DNA of 64,000 bases from Daejeonella sp. (GCF_030684675.1 NZ_JAUXXZ010000028.1:1-64000), one strand, 5' to 3'; shown: positions 42,723 to 53,026, numbered from the stretch's first letter. Program-made: numbers and translations. The notes: generated by a model not told the origin, from the sequence alone.

Positions 42723-45429
42723 CTTTTTCTTTTATTAGAATTCCTTTAGCCGGAAGATTTAATCCGTACAAGGCCGGAATGTTAAAGGGTATCCCCGCTA
42801 TTCCTTTGGCCAGCTCTTCTTTAATTTTAGCTTTTAAATTAAAAACCCTGTCATTCAGTTTGAGCTGAAGGACATCGTCTTCCCGGATATTTAATCTATC
42901 TGCATCTTGCCTTGCAATGGCGATATAGGGTTGCGGCGATCTTTCTTTTACCCCGGACGAATAGATACTGAGTTCTTCTGAACCAAAAATATGAGGCAGT
43001 GGAATAATGAGCCATTCATTTTCATTCGCATGGAATGCTTCAGGAACATCATTTAAAATAAGTCTTTCACTAGATTCAATTCCGGTGAACAGGCGTATCC
43101 CCGGATCTCCACCATGCAGCGGACCACCCACTTCTACCTGATATTTATTGATCGACTGAACCGAATTCCAACCCGGCGACCAAAAAAACGGGATCAGTGG
43201 GGACGGTGGAATTCCTCTATACCCTTCCATAGTAAATGATAAGGGCGTATCCGGATCTTCCGGCGGTTTAGGTTCGCTTACATTCAGATTGGCAAGCATG
43301 GCTGTCCGGCCGCTGTAACGATGCGGCTCCCTGGGAATTTTCTGGCCTTTGATCCGGAAATCACCAGGAGGCGCTGCCATTTCGGCACCCTTGAACTGCG
43401 GCATTTCCGTGATCAGTTCCCCTAATAAATTTTCGTTTTCAGGCTCAGACAGCTCTTCAATAGTACGACCATCTTTTATTTGTTTAAACTCATCCAGCCA
43501 TCGCCAGCTTTCGCGGATATTTTCATTAGCCGGCATAAATACCTGAAAAAAGCGTTGGGCTCTGCCTTCATTGTTAACCATTGTTCCGTCGGCTTCCGCA
43601 AATGTTCCGCATGGTATTAAAACAGTCGCTTTTTGGCTGCTTGCATGGTGAAGATGATCTATAACGATGACGTTTTTAAAGGATGAAATAAAACTACTTG
43701 CCTCAGAAGGCCCCCAGCTTCTTTCCAGGTCATTTTCTAATATAATAAGGGTTTCAGGCTGGTGGATTTTTCCGGCATTTAATACATCCTGGTAAGAACC
43801 GGCTTGCATCATTGCCAAACCGATAGAATTACATTCAGGAACTACATAAATTAATGAAGCTCTTTGAGAATCCGTTTTTAAAGCAAAGGCGATATTGGCC
43901 GCGGCTTTAATAATGGATTCATTTCCTAATCCTGTACCTGAAATAATGAGAGGCCGGATGGCATTTTTTAAAATCCCGGCTAAAACTTTGGCATACTCAG
44001 CAACGCCATCATCTAAATTTTTAACGGCTGGGTATTCAGGATTTAATAGATTAGCGATGGCATATCCTAAACGGGCAATCTCATCAGGGTTTAAATATTG
44101 CGTGTGGGATGCAATTTCATCTAATTTGGTATTTACAGGATACAGACTCAGTAATTCTCCATTTTCTTCCTGTATATATTCACGCAACGCTGAATCATGC
44201 CATGAAGGTAAATTAATGTTTTTGGCTTCATCCATGGCTGTTTTCACAACTGCCTGCCGTACAGCCAAAGCAAGCCGGGGAGCTGAATTTGTTAAATCCT
44301 CTCCCAATATTAAAACTACATCAGCCTGTTCAGATTCTTTAATAGAAGGGATATGCACATGGCCGGAATTAATTATTTGAAGCACAGTTTCCATCAGTTT
44401 AACTTGCTTTTTAGCAACTCCCTGGTAAAAATTGCTTTTTCCAACCAGTTTTCTCAATGCATAGTTCGATTCTAATGAGGCACGGGGAGAACCAATTCCG
44501 ATAATCTCCCCGGATAATATATTTTTGAGATGGACAAACAATTCGGGTTTATTTACCGCCTCAGGAAATCTCGCCCTGATTACTGGTTGTTGAATACGGT
44601 TTATGCTATTTACAAATTCATAACCAAATCTTCCCCTGTCGCAAATGAAGTATCCGTTTACTTCGCTGTTAAACCGGCTGGTAATTTGCCGCAATTCCCC
44701 ATACCGTTCTCCGGCAATAATATTACAGCCCAGGCTGCAATGCTGGCAAATGGATGGAGCCATGGTCATATCCCATTTTCGGGTATAATGTTCTTTCAAT
44801 GTTTTATCCGTAAAGACCCCGGTTGGGCAAACTTCGGCAAGGTTTCCGCTGAACTCATTCTCTAAGATCCCGTCTTTTGCCCTTCCAAAATAAACATGAT
44901 CGTGAGCTGAAAATACATCCAGATCTTTCCCACCGGCATAGTCTTTATAAAACCTGACGCAGCGATAGCACTGTATGCACCGGTTCATCTCATGATTGAT
45001 AAAAGGACCGAGATATTGATTAGTATAGGTGCGTTTTTTATAATGGAAGCGCCGGTAGGTATGACCTGTCATGACGGTCATATCCTGTAAATGGCATGAT
45101 CCGCCTTCATCACATACCGCGCAATCATGTGGATGATTGGTCATCAGCCATTCTATGACCTGGGAACGGAAAGCTTTTGCGACCGGGTCATCAATAGATA
45201 AGTGCAGGTTATCCCTGATGGATTCCATGCATGACATAGCCAGCCGGCCGGTATGGTCATTGTCGTCTTTAAAAAGTTTAACAGCACACTGGCGGCAGGC
45301 CCCTACCGAACCCATCGCCGGATGCCAGCAAAAATAAGGTAGGTTAAAACCCAGCGTAAGGCAAGCCTCGAGCAAATTTTTGCCCTCCTTAACTTCGTAT
45401 GGCTTGTTATCAATATAAATGATTGCCAT
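42715..45429 (-). CDS. nuoG: NADH-quinone oxidoreductase subunit G
   Basis: This 904-residue Fe-S subunit has the following ligands: [2Fe-2S] C34, C45, C48, C67; N5 H99, C103, C106, C112; N4 C151, C154, C157, C201; and N7 C228, C231, C235, C263. The N7 site, absent in many bacteria and in mitochondria, is complete here. A molybdopterin-oxidoreductase-like region without a known cofactor fills the rest, ending with an aspartate-decarboxylase-like domain (about 780-904). Located 3 bases downstream of nuoF. Confidence 0.96.
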   Translation of the reverse strand: MAIIYIDNKPYEVKEGKNLLEACLTLGFNLPYFCWHPAMGSVGACRQCAVKLFKDDNDHTGRLAMSCMESIRDNLHLSIDDPVAKAFRSQVIEWLMTNHPHDCAVCDEGGSCHLQDMTVMTGHTYRRFHYKKRTYTNQYLGPFINHEMNRCIQCYRCVRFYKDYAGGKDLDVFSAHDHVYFGRAKDGILENEFSGNLAEVCPTGVFTDKTLKEHYTRKWDMTMAPSICQHCSLGCNIIAGERYGELRQITSRFNSEVNGYFICDRGRFGYEFVNSINRIQQPVIRARFPEAVNKPELFVHLKNILSGEIIGIGSPRASLESNYALRKLVGKSNFYQGVAKKQVKLMETVLQIINSGHVHIPSIKESEQADVVLILGEDLTNSAPRLALAVRQAVVKTAMDEAKNINLPSWHDSALREYIQEENGELLSLYPVNTKLDEIASHTQYLNPDEIARLGYAIANLLNPEYPAVKNLDDGVAEYAKVLAGILKNAIRPLIISGTGLGNESIIKAAANIAFALKTDSQRASLIYVVPECNSIGLAMMQAGSYQDVLNAGKIHQPETLIILENDLERSWGPSEASSFISSFKNVIVIDHLHHASSQKATVLIPCGTFAEADGTMVNNEGRAQRFFQVFMPANENIRESWRWLDEFKQIKDGRTIEELSEPENENLLGELITEMPQFKGAEMAAPPGDFRIKGQKIPREPHRYSGRTAMLANLNVSEPKPPEDPDTPLSFTMEGYRGIPPSPLIPFFWSPGWNSVQSINKYQVEVGGPLHGGDPGIRLFTGIESSERLILNDVPEAFHANENEWLIIPLPHIFGSEELSIYSSGVKERSPQPYIAIARQDADRLNIREDDVLQLKLNDRVFNLKAKIKEELAKGIAGIPFNIPALYGLNLPAKGILIKEKDE

Positions 45430-45432
45430 TTG

Positions 45433-46704
45433 CTACCTCCATGGACAAATTTTAAGTTCTATATGTTTTTCAAAATCCTCTCTAAAATATTTTAATCCGC
45501 TTTGCAGGGGCTCCATCGCACCGGGCGCTAATGCGCAGAATGTATTGCCAGGCCCCAGGAATTCGGTATGCATCTGAAGCAGATCCAGGTCCTCTTTACT
45601 TCCCTGTCCATTTTCTATTGATAATAAGATCTTTTCTGTCCAGGGAAGACCCTCGCGGCAGGGAGTACACCAACCACAGGATTCCTGTGCAAAGAAATGT
45701 TCCAGGTTATGTATAAAACCAACAGGGCAGGTACGATCATCCAAAACAACCATGGTACCTGTCCCCAGGCGGCTTCCGGCTGCAGCTACTGATTTAAAAT
45801 CCATTTTAACGTCCAGATGTTCTTCCACCAGGAAATCAGTGGAAGCTCCGCCAGGCAAAACACCTTTGAATTTATAGCCCGTTTTCATGCCTCCGGCATG
45901 TTCTTCTATCAGTTCACGTATGCTGGTACCCATCGGCAATTCCCATATTCCGGGTTTATTTACGTGGCCGCTGAGTCCATAAAGTTTGGTACCGCTGTCT
46001 TCCCCTTTACTGAGTGATTTAAACCAGTCGGGCCCGTAATTGATTATATGAGGGATATTGCAAAGTGTTTCTACATTATTTACAATGGTGGGTTTGCCAA
46101 ATAATCCGCTTATCTGTGGAAATGGTGGTTTTGCCCTTGGAGTAGCCCTTTTTCCCTCAAGGGCGTTTAACAAAGCTGTTTCTTCTCCGCACATATACCG
46201 CCCTGCTCCGGTATGTAAATGCATTTCCAGGTTAAATCCTGTACCCAGGATATTTTTGCCCAGATAACCGGCTTCATAAGCTTCATCAATGGCGCGCCGG
46301 ATAATCCTTGCTGCTTTTTTATAAGCCCACCTGAGGAATATATAGGAGATATTTGCCTGTATGGCAAATGCGGAGACAATCATGCCTTCAATTAGCTGAT
46401 GGGGATCCCCTTCTAAAAGTAGACGGTCTTTGAACGTTCCCGGCTCCATCTCATCGGCATTGGCCACCAGGTACTTAACTTGCCCGGGTATATTCATCGG
46501 AACAAAACTCCATTTCATGCCGGTATTAAAACCGGCTCCTCCCCGCCCTTTCAGATCGGAATCCTGTACAGTTTTTGAAACGTCCTGCGGGCTCAGGGTT
46601 TTTAACGTAGTGTGCACAGAACGATATCCCCCGGCAGCTATATAATCTTTAAGATTTAGCGGAAGTCTTTGTGAACTAATATTTTGCGTTAAAGGGCGTT
46701 CCAT
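45433..46704 (-). CDS. nuoF: NADH-quinone oxidoreductase subunit F, NADH/FMN-binding
   Basis: This 423-residue subunit accepts hydride from NADH. The FMN/NADH-binding glycine-rich motifs are GRGGAGF (53-59) and GAGRYMCGEETALLNALEG (167-185). Cluster N3 is bound by C343, C346, C349 (ESCGWCTPCREG) and C390. Three bases separate it from nuoE upstream. Confidence 0.97.
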   Translation of the reverse strand: MERPLTQNISSQRLPLNLKDYIAAGGYRSVHTTLKTLSPQDVSKTVQDSDLKGRGGAGFNTGMKWSFVPMNIPGQVKYLVANADEMEPGTFKDRLLLEGDPHQLIEGMIVSAFAIQANISYIFLRWAYKKAARIIRRAIDEAYEAGYLGKNILGTGFNLEMHLHTGAGRYMCGEETALLNALEGKRATPRAKPPFPQISGLFGKPTIVNNVETLCNIPHIINYGPDWFKSLSKGEDSGTKLYGLSGHVNKPGIWELPMGTSIRELIEEHAGGMKTGYKFKGVLPGGASTDFLVEEHLDVKMDFKSVAAAGSRLGTGTMVVLDDRTCPVGFIHNLEHFFAQESCGWCTPCREGLPWTEKILLSIENGQGSKEDLDLLQMHTEFLGPGNTFCALAPGAMEPLQSGLKYFREDFEKHIELKICPWR

Positions 46705-46707
46705 AAT

Positions 46708-47172
46708 TTATTTATAATCCTCTAATATTTCATCCAGTTTTTCTATTGTTAGATTGCGGTATAGATTATTGTTTATCATCAGGGCAGGAGCACAATCGCA
46801 GGTGCCCAGACATGGATTTGGTAATAAGGTAAATCTTCCGTCAGAAGTTGTTTCCCCGAATTGTATGTTGAGGGTATTTCTAAGACGATCATAAATTTTT
46901 TCGTATCCCATTACATAGCAACTTATACTGTCGCATACCAGAATGATATTACGTCCTACCGGCTTCCTGAAAATCAGGTTGTAAAAAGTAGCAACACTGT
47001 CAAGTTCTTCGGCGCTCATATTCATATAGGCGGCAATTTCGATCAGGCTTTCGTCGGAGATCCATCCCCGGTTGTTCTGAACAATTTTCAGTGCTTCAAT
47101 ACAAGCCGCATTTCGGCGGGGTACCAACGCAATTTCATGATCTATCTCTTTTATTTCATCTTCAGAAAGCAT
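46708..47172 (-). CDS. nuoE: NADH-quinone oxidoreductase subunit E, [2Fe-2S]
   Basis: This 154-residue thioredoxin-fold subunit binds N1a through C80-x4-C85 (CDSISC) and C121-x3-C125 (CLGTC). The N-terminal helical part includes VATFYNLIF, the usual family motif. 43 bases downstream of nuoCD, the largest gap after nuoB-CD within the operon. Confidence 0.96.
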   Translation of the reverse strand: MLSEDEIKEIDHEIALVPRRNAACIEALKIVQNNRGWISDESLIEIAAYMNMSAEELDSVATFYNLIFRKPVGRNIILVCDSISCYVMGYEKIYDRLRNTLNIQFGETTSDGRFTLLPNPCLGTCDCAPALMINNNLYRNLTIEKLDEILEDYK

Positions 47173-47215
47173 AATTTAGTAGTTAGTCACTTTGGTTCTT
47201 GATTCTTGGTTCTTC

Positions 47216-48967
47216 TCATCTGTCAATATCAGCCAGTACATAATCCATACCCCCTAAAATTGAAAGCAGATCAGCAACCGTATACCCTTTGCTGATGTAG
47301 GGCAACATTTGCATATGCGGAAATGAAGGCGTTCTGATCCTCACCCGGTATGCCGATGTGTTACCATCGCTGGTTAAATAATAGCTATTTGCTCCTTTTG
47401 TAGCCTCAATACAGCTCATTGCTTCACCAGGGGGAATTACGGGCCCCCAGCTTACATTCAGAAAATGTGTGATCAGGGTTTCTATATCCTGCATCGTATT
47501 CTTTTTCAAGGGGGGAGTGGTAAGCGGATGGTCAGATTTGTAATTACCTTCCGGCATATTTTTAAGACATTGATCTATAATTTTAAGACTTTGCCGCATT
47601 TCTTCTACACGCACTACAGCCCTGTCGAAACAATCACCATTTTGTGCTGTAGGGATCTCAAAATCAAAGTTTTCATAACCAGAATAAGGTTGTTTTTTTC
47701 TGAAATCCCAGTCCATCCCGCAGGCCCGTAATCCCGGACCGGTAACCCCCCATTCAATGGCCTCCTCCACGCTGTAGATCCCAATTCCGACAGTGCGTGC
47801 TTTAAAAATGCTGTTACGCATTACCATGTTGTGATATTCTGTAAGCTGCTTAGGGAAATAAGCTACAAAATCAGCCACGAGCGTATCCCATCCTTTTGGA
47901 AGATCCTGGGCTACACCGCCAATACGGAACCAGTTAGGGTGCATACGGCCTCCGCAAATTGCTTCTACAATATCAAATATTTTTTCCCGGTCGGTAAACA
48001 TGTAAAAGACAGGAGAGAGCTGGCCGAGATCCTGGGCAAAAGTTCCGTACCAGACCAGGTGACTGGCAATCCTGAAAAATTCACAAAGCATTATCCGGAT
48101 CACTTTTACCCTTTCCGGGACATTTATACCTGCAAGTTTTTCAACCGCCAGTAAGTAGGCCAGATTATTCATCACTCCACCCAGATAATCAACCCTGTCT
48201 GTATAAGGGATGTAAGTATGCCATGACTGGCGCTCGCCCATTTTTTCTGCACCCCTGTGATGGAATCCAATGTCCGGAATGGCGTCAACAATATCTTCTC
48301 CGTCCAGTTGTAATATAATTCTCAAAACTCCATGTGTACCCGGATGCTGCGGGCCGAGGTTTAAAAACATAAAATCGGCGTCCTCACTACGTCTTTTTAA
48401 ACCCCAGTCTTCAGGTTTAAACTGCAACGCTTCCTGTTCCCGATCTTCCTTTTCATCCCACAACCTGAAAGGGCCCATTTCAGTGGCACGGGCAGGATGT
48501 TCTTTTCTTAATGGATGGCCCTCCCAGGTTAAAGGCATGAGAATTCTTCTGAGGTTCGGGTGGCCGTGGAATTTTATCCCAAACATGTCGTACACTTCCC
48601 GTTCGTACCAATTAGCGTTACTCCATAGGGAGCTGATCGAAGGCAGGGAAGGATATTCACCCTGAAGGGCAACTTTTATTCGGAGGAACTTATTTCTTTC
48701 AAATGACAGTAAGTGGTAAACAATGGTAAAGTCGTGAGCATTTACAGAACCTGTTGTTTTCGCATGGGTTCTTTCATCAATAGCGCAGAGATCATATAAT
48801 AATTTATAAGCTGGTTTTGCCGTGTTCTTTAAGTGGCTGAGAATTAAAATTAAATTTTCCGGTGAAATCCATAAAGTTTCCATCTCATCAACCGTAAATT
48901 GTTGAGTGAAAACTGTTTCTCCGAAAACGGAGTCCAGATTGTCTGTTAAGCTTGACTCTATGTTCAT
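47216..48967 (-). CDS. nuoCD: Fused NADH-quinone oxidoreductase subunit C/D
   Basis: This 583-residue protein joins NuoC (30 kDa; about 1-165, with [41 protein letters not shown]) to NuoD (49 kDa; about 190-583, starting [17 protein letters not shown]). The NuoD part forms the quinone site with NuoB. The linker around 165-190 is short and charged. Fusion is as in E. coli; many other bacteria have separate genes. 52 bases downstream of nuoB. Confidence 0.97.
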   Translation of the reverse strand: MNIESSLTDNLDSVFGETVFTQQFTVDEMETLWISPENLILILSHLKNTAKPAYKLLYDLCAIDERTHAKTTGSVNAHDFTIVYHLLSFERNKFLRIKVALQGEYPSLPSISSLWSNANWYEREVYDMFGIKFHGHPNLRRILMPLTWEGHPLRKEHPARATEMGPFRLWDEKEDREQEALQFKPEDWGLKRRSEDADFMFLNLGPQHPGTHGVLRIILQLDGEDIVDAIPDIGFHHRGAEKMGERQSWHTYIPYTDRVDYLGGVMNNLAYLLAVEKLAGINVPERVKVIRIMLCEFFRIASHLVWYGTFAQDLGQLSPVFYMFTDREKIFDIVEAICGGRMHPNWFRIGGVAQDLPKGWDTLVADFVAYFPKQLTEYHNMVMRNSIFKARTVGIGIYSVEEAIEWGVTGPGLRACGMDWDFRKKQPYSGYENFDFEIPTAQNGDCFDRAVVRVEEMRQSLKIIDQCLKNMPEGNYKSDHPLTTPPLKKNTMQDIETLITHFLNVSWGPVIPPGEAMSCIEATKGANSYYLTSDGNTSAYRVRIRTPSFPHMQMLPYISKGYTVADLLSILGGMDYVLADIDR

Positions 48968-49019
48968 TGCTTGTGATATTCTATTTTCTCAACCGGCCTC
49001 TGGCCGGATTTTAAAACGC

Positions 49020-49658
49020 TTATATTTGATCCGGAGTCCGGAAATTGGTCATATTTTTCCGTTCCTCTCTTTTTTCTTCTTTCATGGATATCTTTTCCGG
49101 CATTATAATCCCCTGATCTCCAATGGCCCAGCTTAAAGGCCTTCGCTCTTTTCCTACAGATGCCGCAAGCAGCATTAATCCCTGCATAAAAGCATCCGGC
49201 CGGGGAGGGCATCCGGGTACATAAACATCTACTGGCAGGAATTTATCTACACCCTGTACTACACTGTAAATGTCATACATGCCACCTGAATTAGCACAGG
49301 ACCCCATGGAGATGACCCATTTTGGTTCCATCATTTGCTCGTGAAGACGTTTAATAATGGGGGCCATTTTTACAAAAACAGTTCCGGCAATAACCATTAC
49401 ATCTGCCTCCCTGGGCGTTCCGCGAATGACTTCAGCTCCGAAACGGGCAACATCGTATTTACTGGTGAGGCTGGTGGCCATTTCAACAAAACAACAGGAA
49501 AGCCCGAAGTGAAAAGGCCACATAGAATTTTTCCGGCCCCAGGCTAGCAGATCCTGTACAGTTGTCAGCATGATACTTTGTTGAACAGATTCTTCAAAAG
49601 AGCCTGTTCCCTCTATACTGTTTACGGGTTCCCCGGGATTGCTAAGCCACCATTTCAT
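49020..49658 (-). CDS. nuoB: NADH-quinone oxidoreductase subunit B, cluster N2
   Basis: This 212-residue subunit (PSST) binds the terminal cluster N2 via C55-C56 (GLSCCFVEM), C121 (GSCANSGG) and C150 ([10 protein letters not shown]). The C-terminal 45 residues after the conserved core are lysine- and glutamate-rich and poorly conserved. 39 bases downstream of nuoA. Confidence 0.97.
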   Translation of the reverse strand: MKWWLSNPGEPVNSIEGTGSFEESVQQSIMLTTVQDLLAWGRKNSMWPFHFGLSCCFVEMATSLTSKYDVARFGAEVIRGTPREADVMVIAGTVFVKMAPIIKRLHEQMMEPKWVISMGSCANSGGMYDIYSVVQGVDKFLPVDVYVPGCPPRPDAFMQGLMLLAASVGKERRPLSWAIGDQGIIMPEKISMKEEKREERKNMTNFRTPDQI

Positions 49659-49697
49659 AAGGTGAGATTTGAGAAAATAATACCTGTTAATTTCATA

Positions 49698-50126
49698 TTA
49701 TTTATTTTTTTCGTTTAGTTTTCTGTAAGCTTTCAGTATTTTTTTTCCATCGGGCCCAAAATCGAGGGCTCCTATGCTCCATTCATAAATCAGAACCGCA
49801 ATCAGGAGACCTATAAAAACACAAATGCCGAGATAACCCGGCCAACCTAGTTCATTAAATGCTAAAGCCCATAATATAATGAAAACTACTTCGATGTCAA
49901 AAATCACAAACATCATCGCTACAAGATAAAACTGGGCTGAAAATTGCAAGCGGGCCGTACCTGTTTCTAAAATTCCGGATTCATAGGGCTGAGCTGTTGC
50001 CCTCGCGTTATGGCGTTGGCCCAGGAAGTAAGAAAATGATATAATTAAAGCTAATAAGGCTAGTACAAAACCCGCATACGCCAGAAATGGCCAAAATGGG
50101 GTTTGAGAATTGTTCGGAACGAGCAT
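49698..50126 (-). CDS. nuoA: NADH-quinone oxidoreductase subunit A
   Basis: This 142-residue ND3 subunit has three membrane helices and the conserved YESGILETGTARLQFSAQFYLVAMMFVIFDIEVVFIILWA segment. In many homologs the loop reads YECG; here the Cys is Ser. It is the first gene of the nuo operon, 93 bases downstream of the CBS gene, so the operon promoter is probably in that gap or upstream of the CBS gene. Confidence 0.96.
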   Translation of the reverse strand: MLVPNNSQTPFWPFLAYAGFVLALLALIISFSYFLGQRHNARATAQPYESGILETGTARLQFSAQFYLVAMMFVIFDIEVVFIILWALAFNELGWPGYLGICVFIGLLIAVLIYEWSIGALDFGPDGKKILKAYRKLNEKNK

Positions 50127-50219
50127 AGGCGTCTTATTTTGAAAGCAAATTCCAGTCTAACAACAGTTTTAATTTTAACTTGTTACCGGGAATTTTACAG
50201 TAGCCTTTAGTCCGGTAGA

Positions 50220-50651
50220 TTATTCGCCGGTAATGTAATGCTCCAGGTTTTCAATAATAAATTTTTGCTCATCGATGATGTATCTAACAACGTCACCAAT
50301 AGAAATGATGCCCACCAACTCTTCTCCAGCTAATACAGGTAAATGTCTGATATATTTATTGGTCATTAACAGCATACAATCTTCGATCGTATTATCAGGG
50401 CTGACTTTTTGGGGATGTTCAGTCATAATTTCCCTGATAAGTGTTTCTTTAGATGCCTTTCCTTTGAGAATTACTTTTCGGGCGTAATCTCTTTCCGTAA
50501 AAAGGCCGACAAATTTGTTCTGGTTCATAACCAAAAGCGCCCCAACATTTTTCTCCAGCATTAACTCAAGCGCTTCATACACTGTGCTGTCGGGGCAGAC
50601 AGAGATAATAGAACCGGCTTTGGATTGTAAAATGTTCCTGACTCGTCCCAT
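50220..50651 (-). CDS. CBS domain pair protein
   Basis: This 143-residue protein consists of two CBS domains: about 8-65 (SIISVCPDSTVYEALELMLEKNVGALLVM, GLFTERDYARKV) and 75-130 (KVSPDNTIEDCMLLMTNKYIRHLPVL, GIISIGDVVRYI). CBS pairs bind adenine nucleotides such as AMP, ATP or SAM and act as energy sensors. Location upstream of nuoA on the same strand is suggestive but gives no proof of a regulatory link. Confidence 0.92.
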   Translation of the reverse strand: MGRVRNILQSKAGSIISVCPDSTVYEALELMLEKNVGALLVMNQNKFVGLFTERDYARKVILKGKASKETLIREIMTEHPQKVSPDNTIEDCMLLMTNKYIRHLPVLAGEELVGIISIGDVVRYIIDEQKFIIENLEHYITGE

Positions 50652-50827
50652 AATAATACTTTTTAGTGTTTTACAGGTTAGCTTAATTGAATTTAGGTTT
50701 TTTTTATTGATAAAAACAAGAAAAAGGTGTAAAAATTTTTCTTCCCTCCTTAATTTAAAAAATAGAAGTTTATTAATTCAAAAGAAATCTGCCCCCTATA
50801 CTGTTTTTTGTAAGATATATGGGACTT

Positions 50828-51840
50828 CTATAGTTTTTGATTATTTTTAATAATGTCAGCTAATTTCAGATCAGCCTGATCGGCCTGAGGTTCTTCCTGT
50901 ATGGTGGTAGCCTGTGGTGAATACTGGAGTTTTACAAACATTGGAAAATGATCGGATCCACAGTTTGGCATCCGATTGATATGCATCAGACTGAAATCAT
51001 TGGAGCAAAATATATGATCGAGCGGGAATCGCATGAACCGGTGCTTCGCATGGAAGGTATTAAAAAAACCTCTGCCCTTTCTTGGATCTAAAAGCCCGCT
51101 CGTTTTGCAAAATAAATCGGTTGAATAACTCTAGGCTACATCATTCAGGTCACCGGCAACAATAATTGGGATTTTACTTTTTTTGACTTCTTTGGCAACA
51201 AGCAGAGTTTCTTTATCACGTTCGATGGAACGCGGGTTTTCTGCAGGCACCGGAGGTGTAGGATGTAGGCCGTGAAAACGAATCAGGGCGCCGGAAGGAA
51301 GTTTGATGGATGCATGAACTGAGGGAATATCTTTTTCAACCAGATATTTTACTTCTGCACCCACGAGCTCAAATCTGGAGAATAATAACATCCCATAAGT
51401 ATTTTCAAGGGGTACCAGTAGCTGATTGGGGTAACTTTCGCTCAGGGGGTTCATCCTATCTGCCCACCATTGATCGGTCTCTACAAGCATGATCACGTCT
51501 GGGTCTTTAGAAGTTATGCATTTTAAATACTCCGCAGCATTTTTATATTATACTGGTATACATTTCCTATAAACAGGCCAAGCTGTTGTTCAGGGCTTTC
51601 AGTCTTTAATCTTAATAATTCCTTTTTCCCTAAAACTGTAAAAGGATAAACCTGAAAGACCAGATAGGATAAATTCAGACTTAAGGCGGCGGCAAAAATT
51701 TTATCATGAATAGTGACCAGTTCATAAAATAGGAGAAAACCAGCGAAGAGAACCCCATTTAAAACGAGCTTCTGAATTCTGGGATATTCAAAAACACGAA
51801 ATACCCAGTAATCATGTCGGACCAGTGGAATTAGTGACAT
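50828..51840 (-). pseudogene. Broken endonuclease/exonuclease/phosphatase (EEP) family membrane protein
   Basis: Three consecutive pieces of one protein are readable. The N-terminal membrane part (51840 down to 51540, from MSLIPLVRHDYWVF to NVYQYN) leaves frame at the T-run at 51540-51544 on the plus strand (A5 on the coding strand). The next frame continues NAAEYLKCITSKDPDVIMLVETDQWW to GDLNDVA and then meets TAG at 51131-51133, where homologs typically have Trp (DVAW). After it the same frame continues SYSTDLFCKTSGLLDPRKGRG to DHIFC and GSDHFPMFVKL, ending at 50828. GDLND and SDHFP are EEP catalytic motifs. The N-terminal frame is also open about 20 codons upstream of 51840 with no ATG, through part of a membrane helix. 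The indel is in a homopolymer; the stop is a separate lesion. Confidence 0.85.
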
Positions 51841-52003
51841 GAGTATGATGAGATAGCCAATCCCGATAATTATATATTTCCAAAATCCGGTTTTAAGGCA
51901 AACTTAATAATTTAAGGCATATCTCTGGTTTAAACACCGACATTTTCTTATTAAGCAATAAGCCATGGCAGGTAAATTGTAATACTACCTTAAACGATAA
52001 GAT

Positions 52004-52192
52004 ATGAACTTAAAAAGAATTTTTGGGACAATATTAACTGTATTGGGAATAGTTGGCCTGATCTACGCTGCTATTGGCTTTATACAAAGCTCAGAGGGAT
52101 ACAAATCACTAATTGTATTTGCTGTATTGGGGATAGTGTTTTTTATTACCGGGATTGGATTGGTAAGAAGTACCACAGATCAGGCCAAATAA
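52004..52192 (+). CDS. Small two-TM membrane protein (62 aa)
   Basis: This 62-residue protein has two hydrophobic segments (IFGTILTVLGIVGLIYAAIGFI and SLIVFAVLGIVFFITGIGLV) separated by a short polar loop SSEGYK. Similar tiny membrane proteins are widespread in Bacteroidota with no known function. A strong terminator follows immediately, supporting that it is an expressed unit. Confidence 0.75.
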   Translation: MNLKRIFGTILTVLGIVGLIYAAIGFIQSSEGYKSLIVFAVLGIVFFITGIGLVRSTTDQAK

Positions 52193-52226
52193 AAAAAAAC
52201 CGTACTAAAAAAAGTACGGTTTTTTT
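52193..52226. terminator. Bidirectional intrinsic terminator
   Basis: The stem AAAAAAACCGTAC with its exact complement GTACGGTTTTTTT and the loop TAAAAAAA lies between the small membrane gene and the convergent NlpC/P60 gene. The T-run on one strand and A-run on the other suit both directions. Confidence 0.9.
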
Positions 52227-52270
52227 ACAAAACCTAAGGGATGACTTGATTCATCCGCTGAGTAAATTTT

Positions 52271-52819
52271 TTAATCTCTTAAGGATGCGAGCAGTCTGCC
52301 GCCTTTGTAATAATATTTTCTCCAGTAAGCTTCATCAAGATCGCTGATCATAACACCCTTGCTGGTTGAGGCATGTGCAAACTTATTATTACCCATATAA
52401 ACACCCATATGAGTAATGGAGCGGCTTCCGATCTTGAAAAATACCAGATCACCCTCTTTTAACTCTGATTTGCTGATCGGGTTAACCATACTGAATATGT
52501 TCCTGGAATTATTGCCAATTAAAGTACTGAATACCTTGTTATATAGCTCAAATGCAAAACCTGAACAATCAATTCCTTTTTTCGTACCACCGCCTAATCT
52601 GTAAGGTGTACCGATCCAGTCGTATACAAACTGATAAAGTTTAAGGTTTGAAGTAGCAGAAAGGGCTACACCCATAATTTGTGAGAAGTATTCGGAAGCA
52701 AGATTATCAGGATCTGCGATTTTCTCTAATGGTTTCTGATCTTTATCATTAGTTTGTGCCTGAACCGACACAAAAGAAATCACAAGTAGCAAAGCTAAAA
52801 TTACTTTTTTCCCCATCAT
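52271..52819 (-). CDS. C40 family (NlpC/P60) peptidase, secreted
   Basis: This 182-residue protein has a signal peptide (MMGKKVILALLLVISFVSVQAQ) and a single NlpC/P60 domain: C85 in GIDCSGF, H137 in SITHMGVYMG and H149 in FAHAS as third residue. It lacks the SH3-like region of the larger homolog at 18086. It probably trims cell-wall peptides. It has the best-formed promoter in the window (52893-52922). Confidence 0.92.
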   Translation of the reverse strand: MMGKKVILALLLVISFVSVQAQTNDKDQKPLEKIADPDNLASEYFSQIMGVALSATSNLKLYQFVYDWIGTPYRLGGGTKKGIDCSGFAFELYNKVFSTLIGNNSRNIFSMVNPISKSELKEGDLVFFKIGSRSITHMGVYMGNNKFAHASTSKGVMISDLDEAYWRKYYYKGGRLLASLRD

Positions 52820-52892
52820 TATTGATCTTTCGTTTATAAATAAACAGTGTTAAGATGAACATCTGTTTACAGATTATATTCTAAGAATGTTA

Positions 52893-52922
52893 CAAAAATA
52901 TAAAAAAATTGTATAACAGCAA
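52893..52922 (-). promoter_or_regulatory. Bacteroidota-type promoter for the NlpC/P60 gene
   Basis: On the minus strand a TTG (52922-52920) is followed after exactly 19 bases by TATTTTTG (52900-52893), matching the -33 TTG / -7 TAnnTTTG architecture. The predicted leader is about 65 bases. Confidence 0.55.
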
Positions 52923-53018
52923 GTCATGAATTGTAATTCAAGGATTTATTTTTGGCAAAGTACGGGATGAAAACGTGTAAACAAAACAAATGGTATTCTT
53001 TTTTTAGGAAGATATGGT

Positions 53019-53026
53019 TAGATTTG
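53019..53026 (+). promoter_or_regulatory. Candidate -7 box upstream of pdhA
   Basis: TAGATTTG fits TAnnTTTG, 46 bases before the pdhA ATG. The -33 region lacks a clear TTG. Confidence 0.35.

Noticed and set aside
43895-44380. 161-codon plus-strand frame inside nuoG
   Set aside because: Antisense shadow of a strongly supported complex I subunit.
51131-51496. Independent 121-residue EEP gene
   Set aside because: It is the middle piece of one broken gene: coding continues in the same frame past the TAG and upstream in another frame, so it is annotated as a pseudogene.
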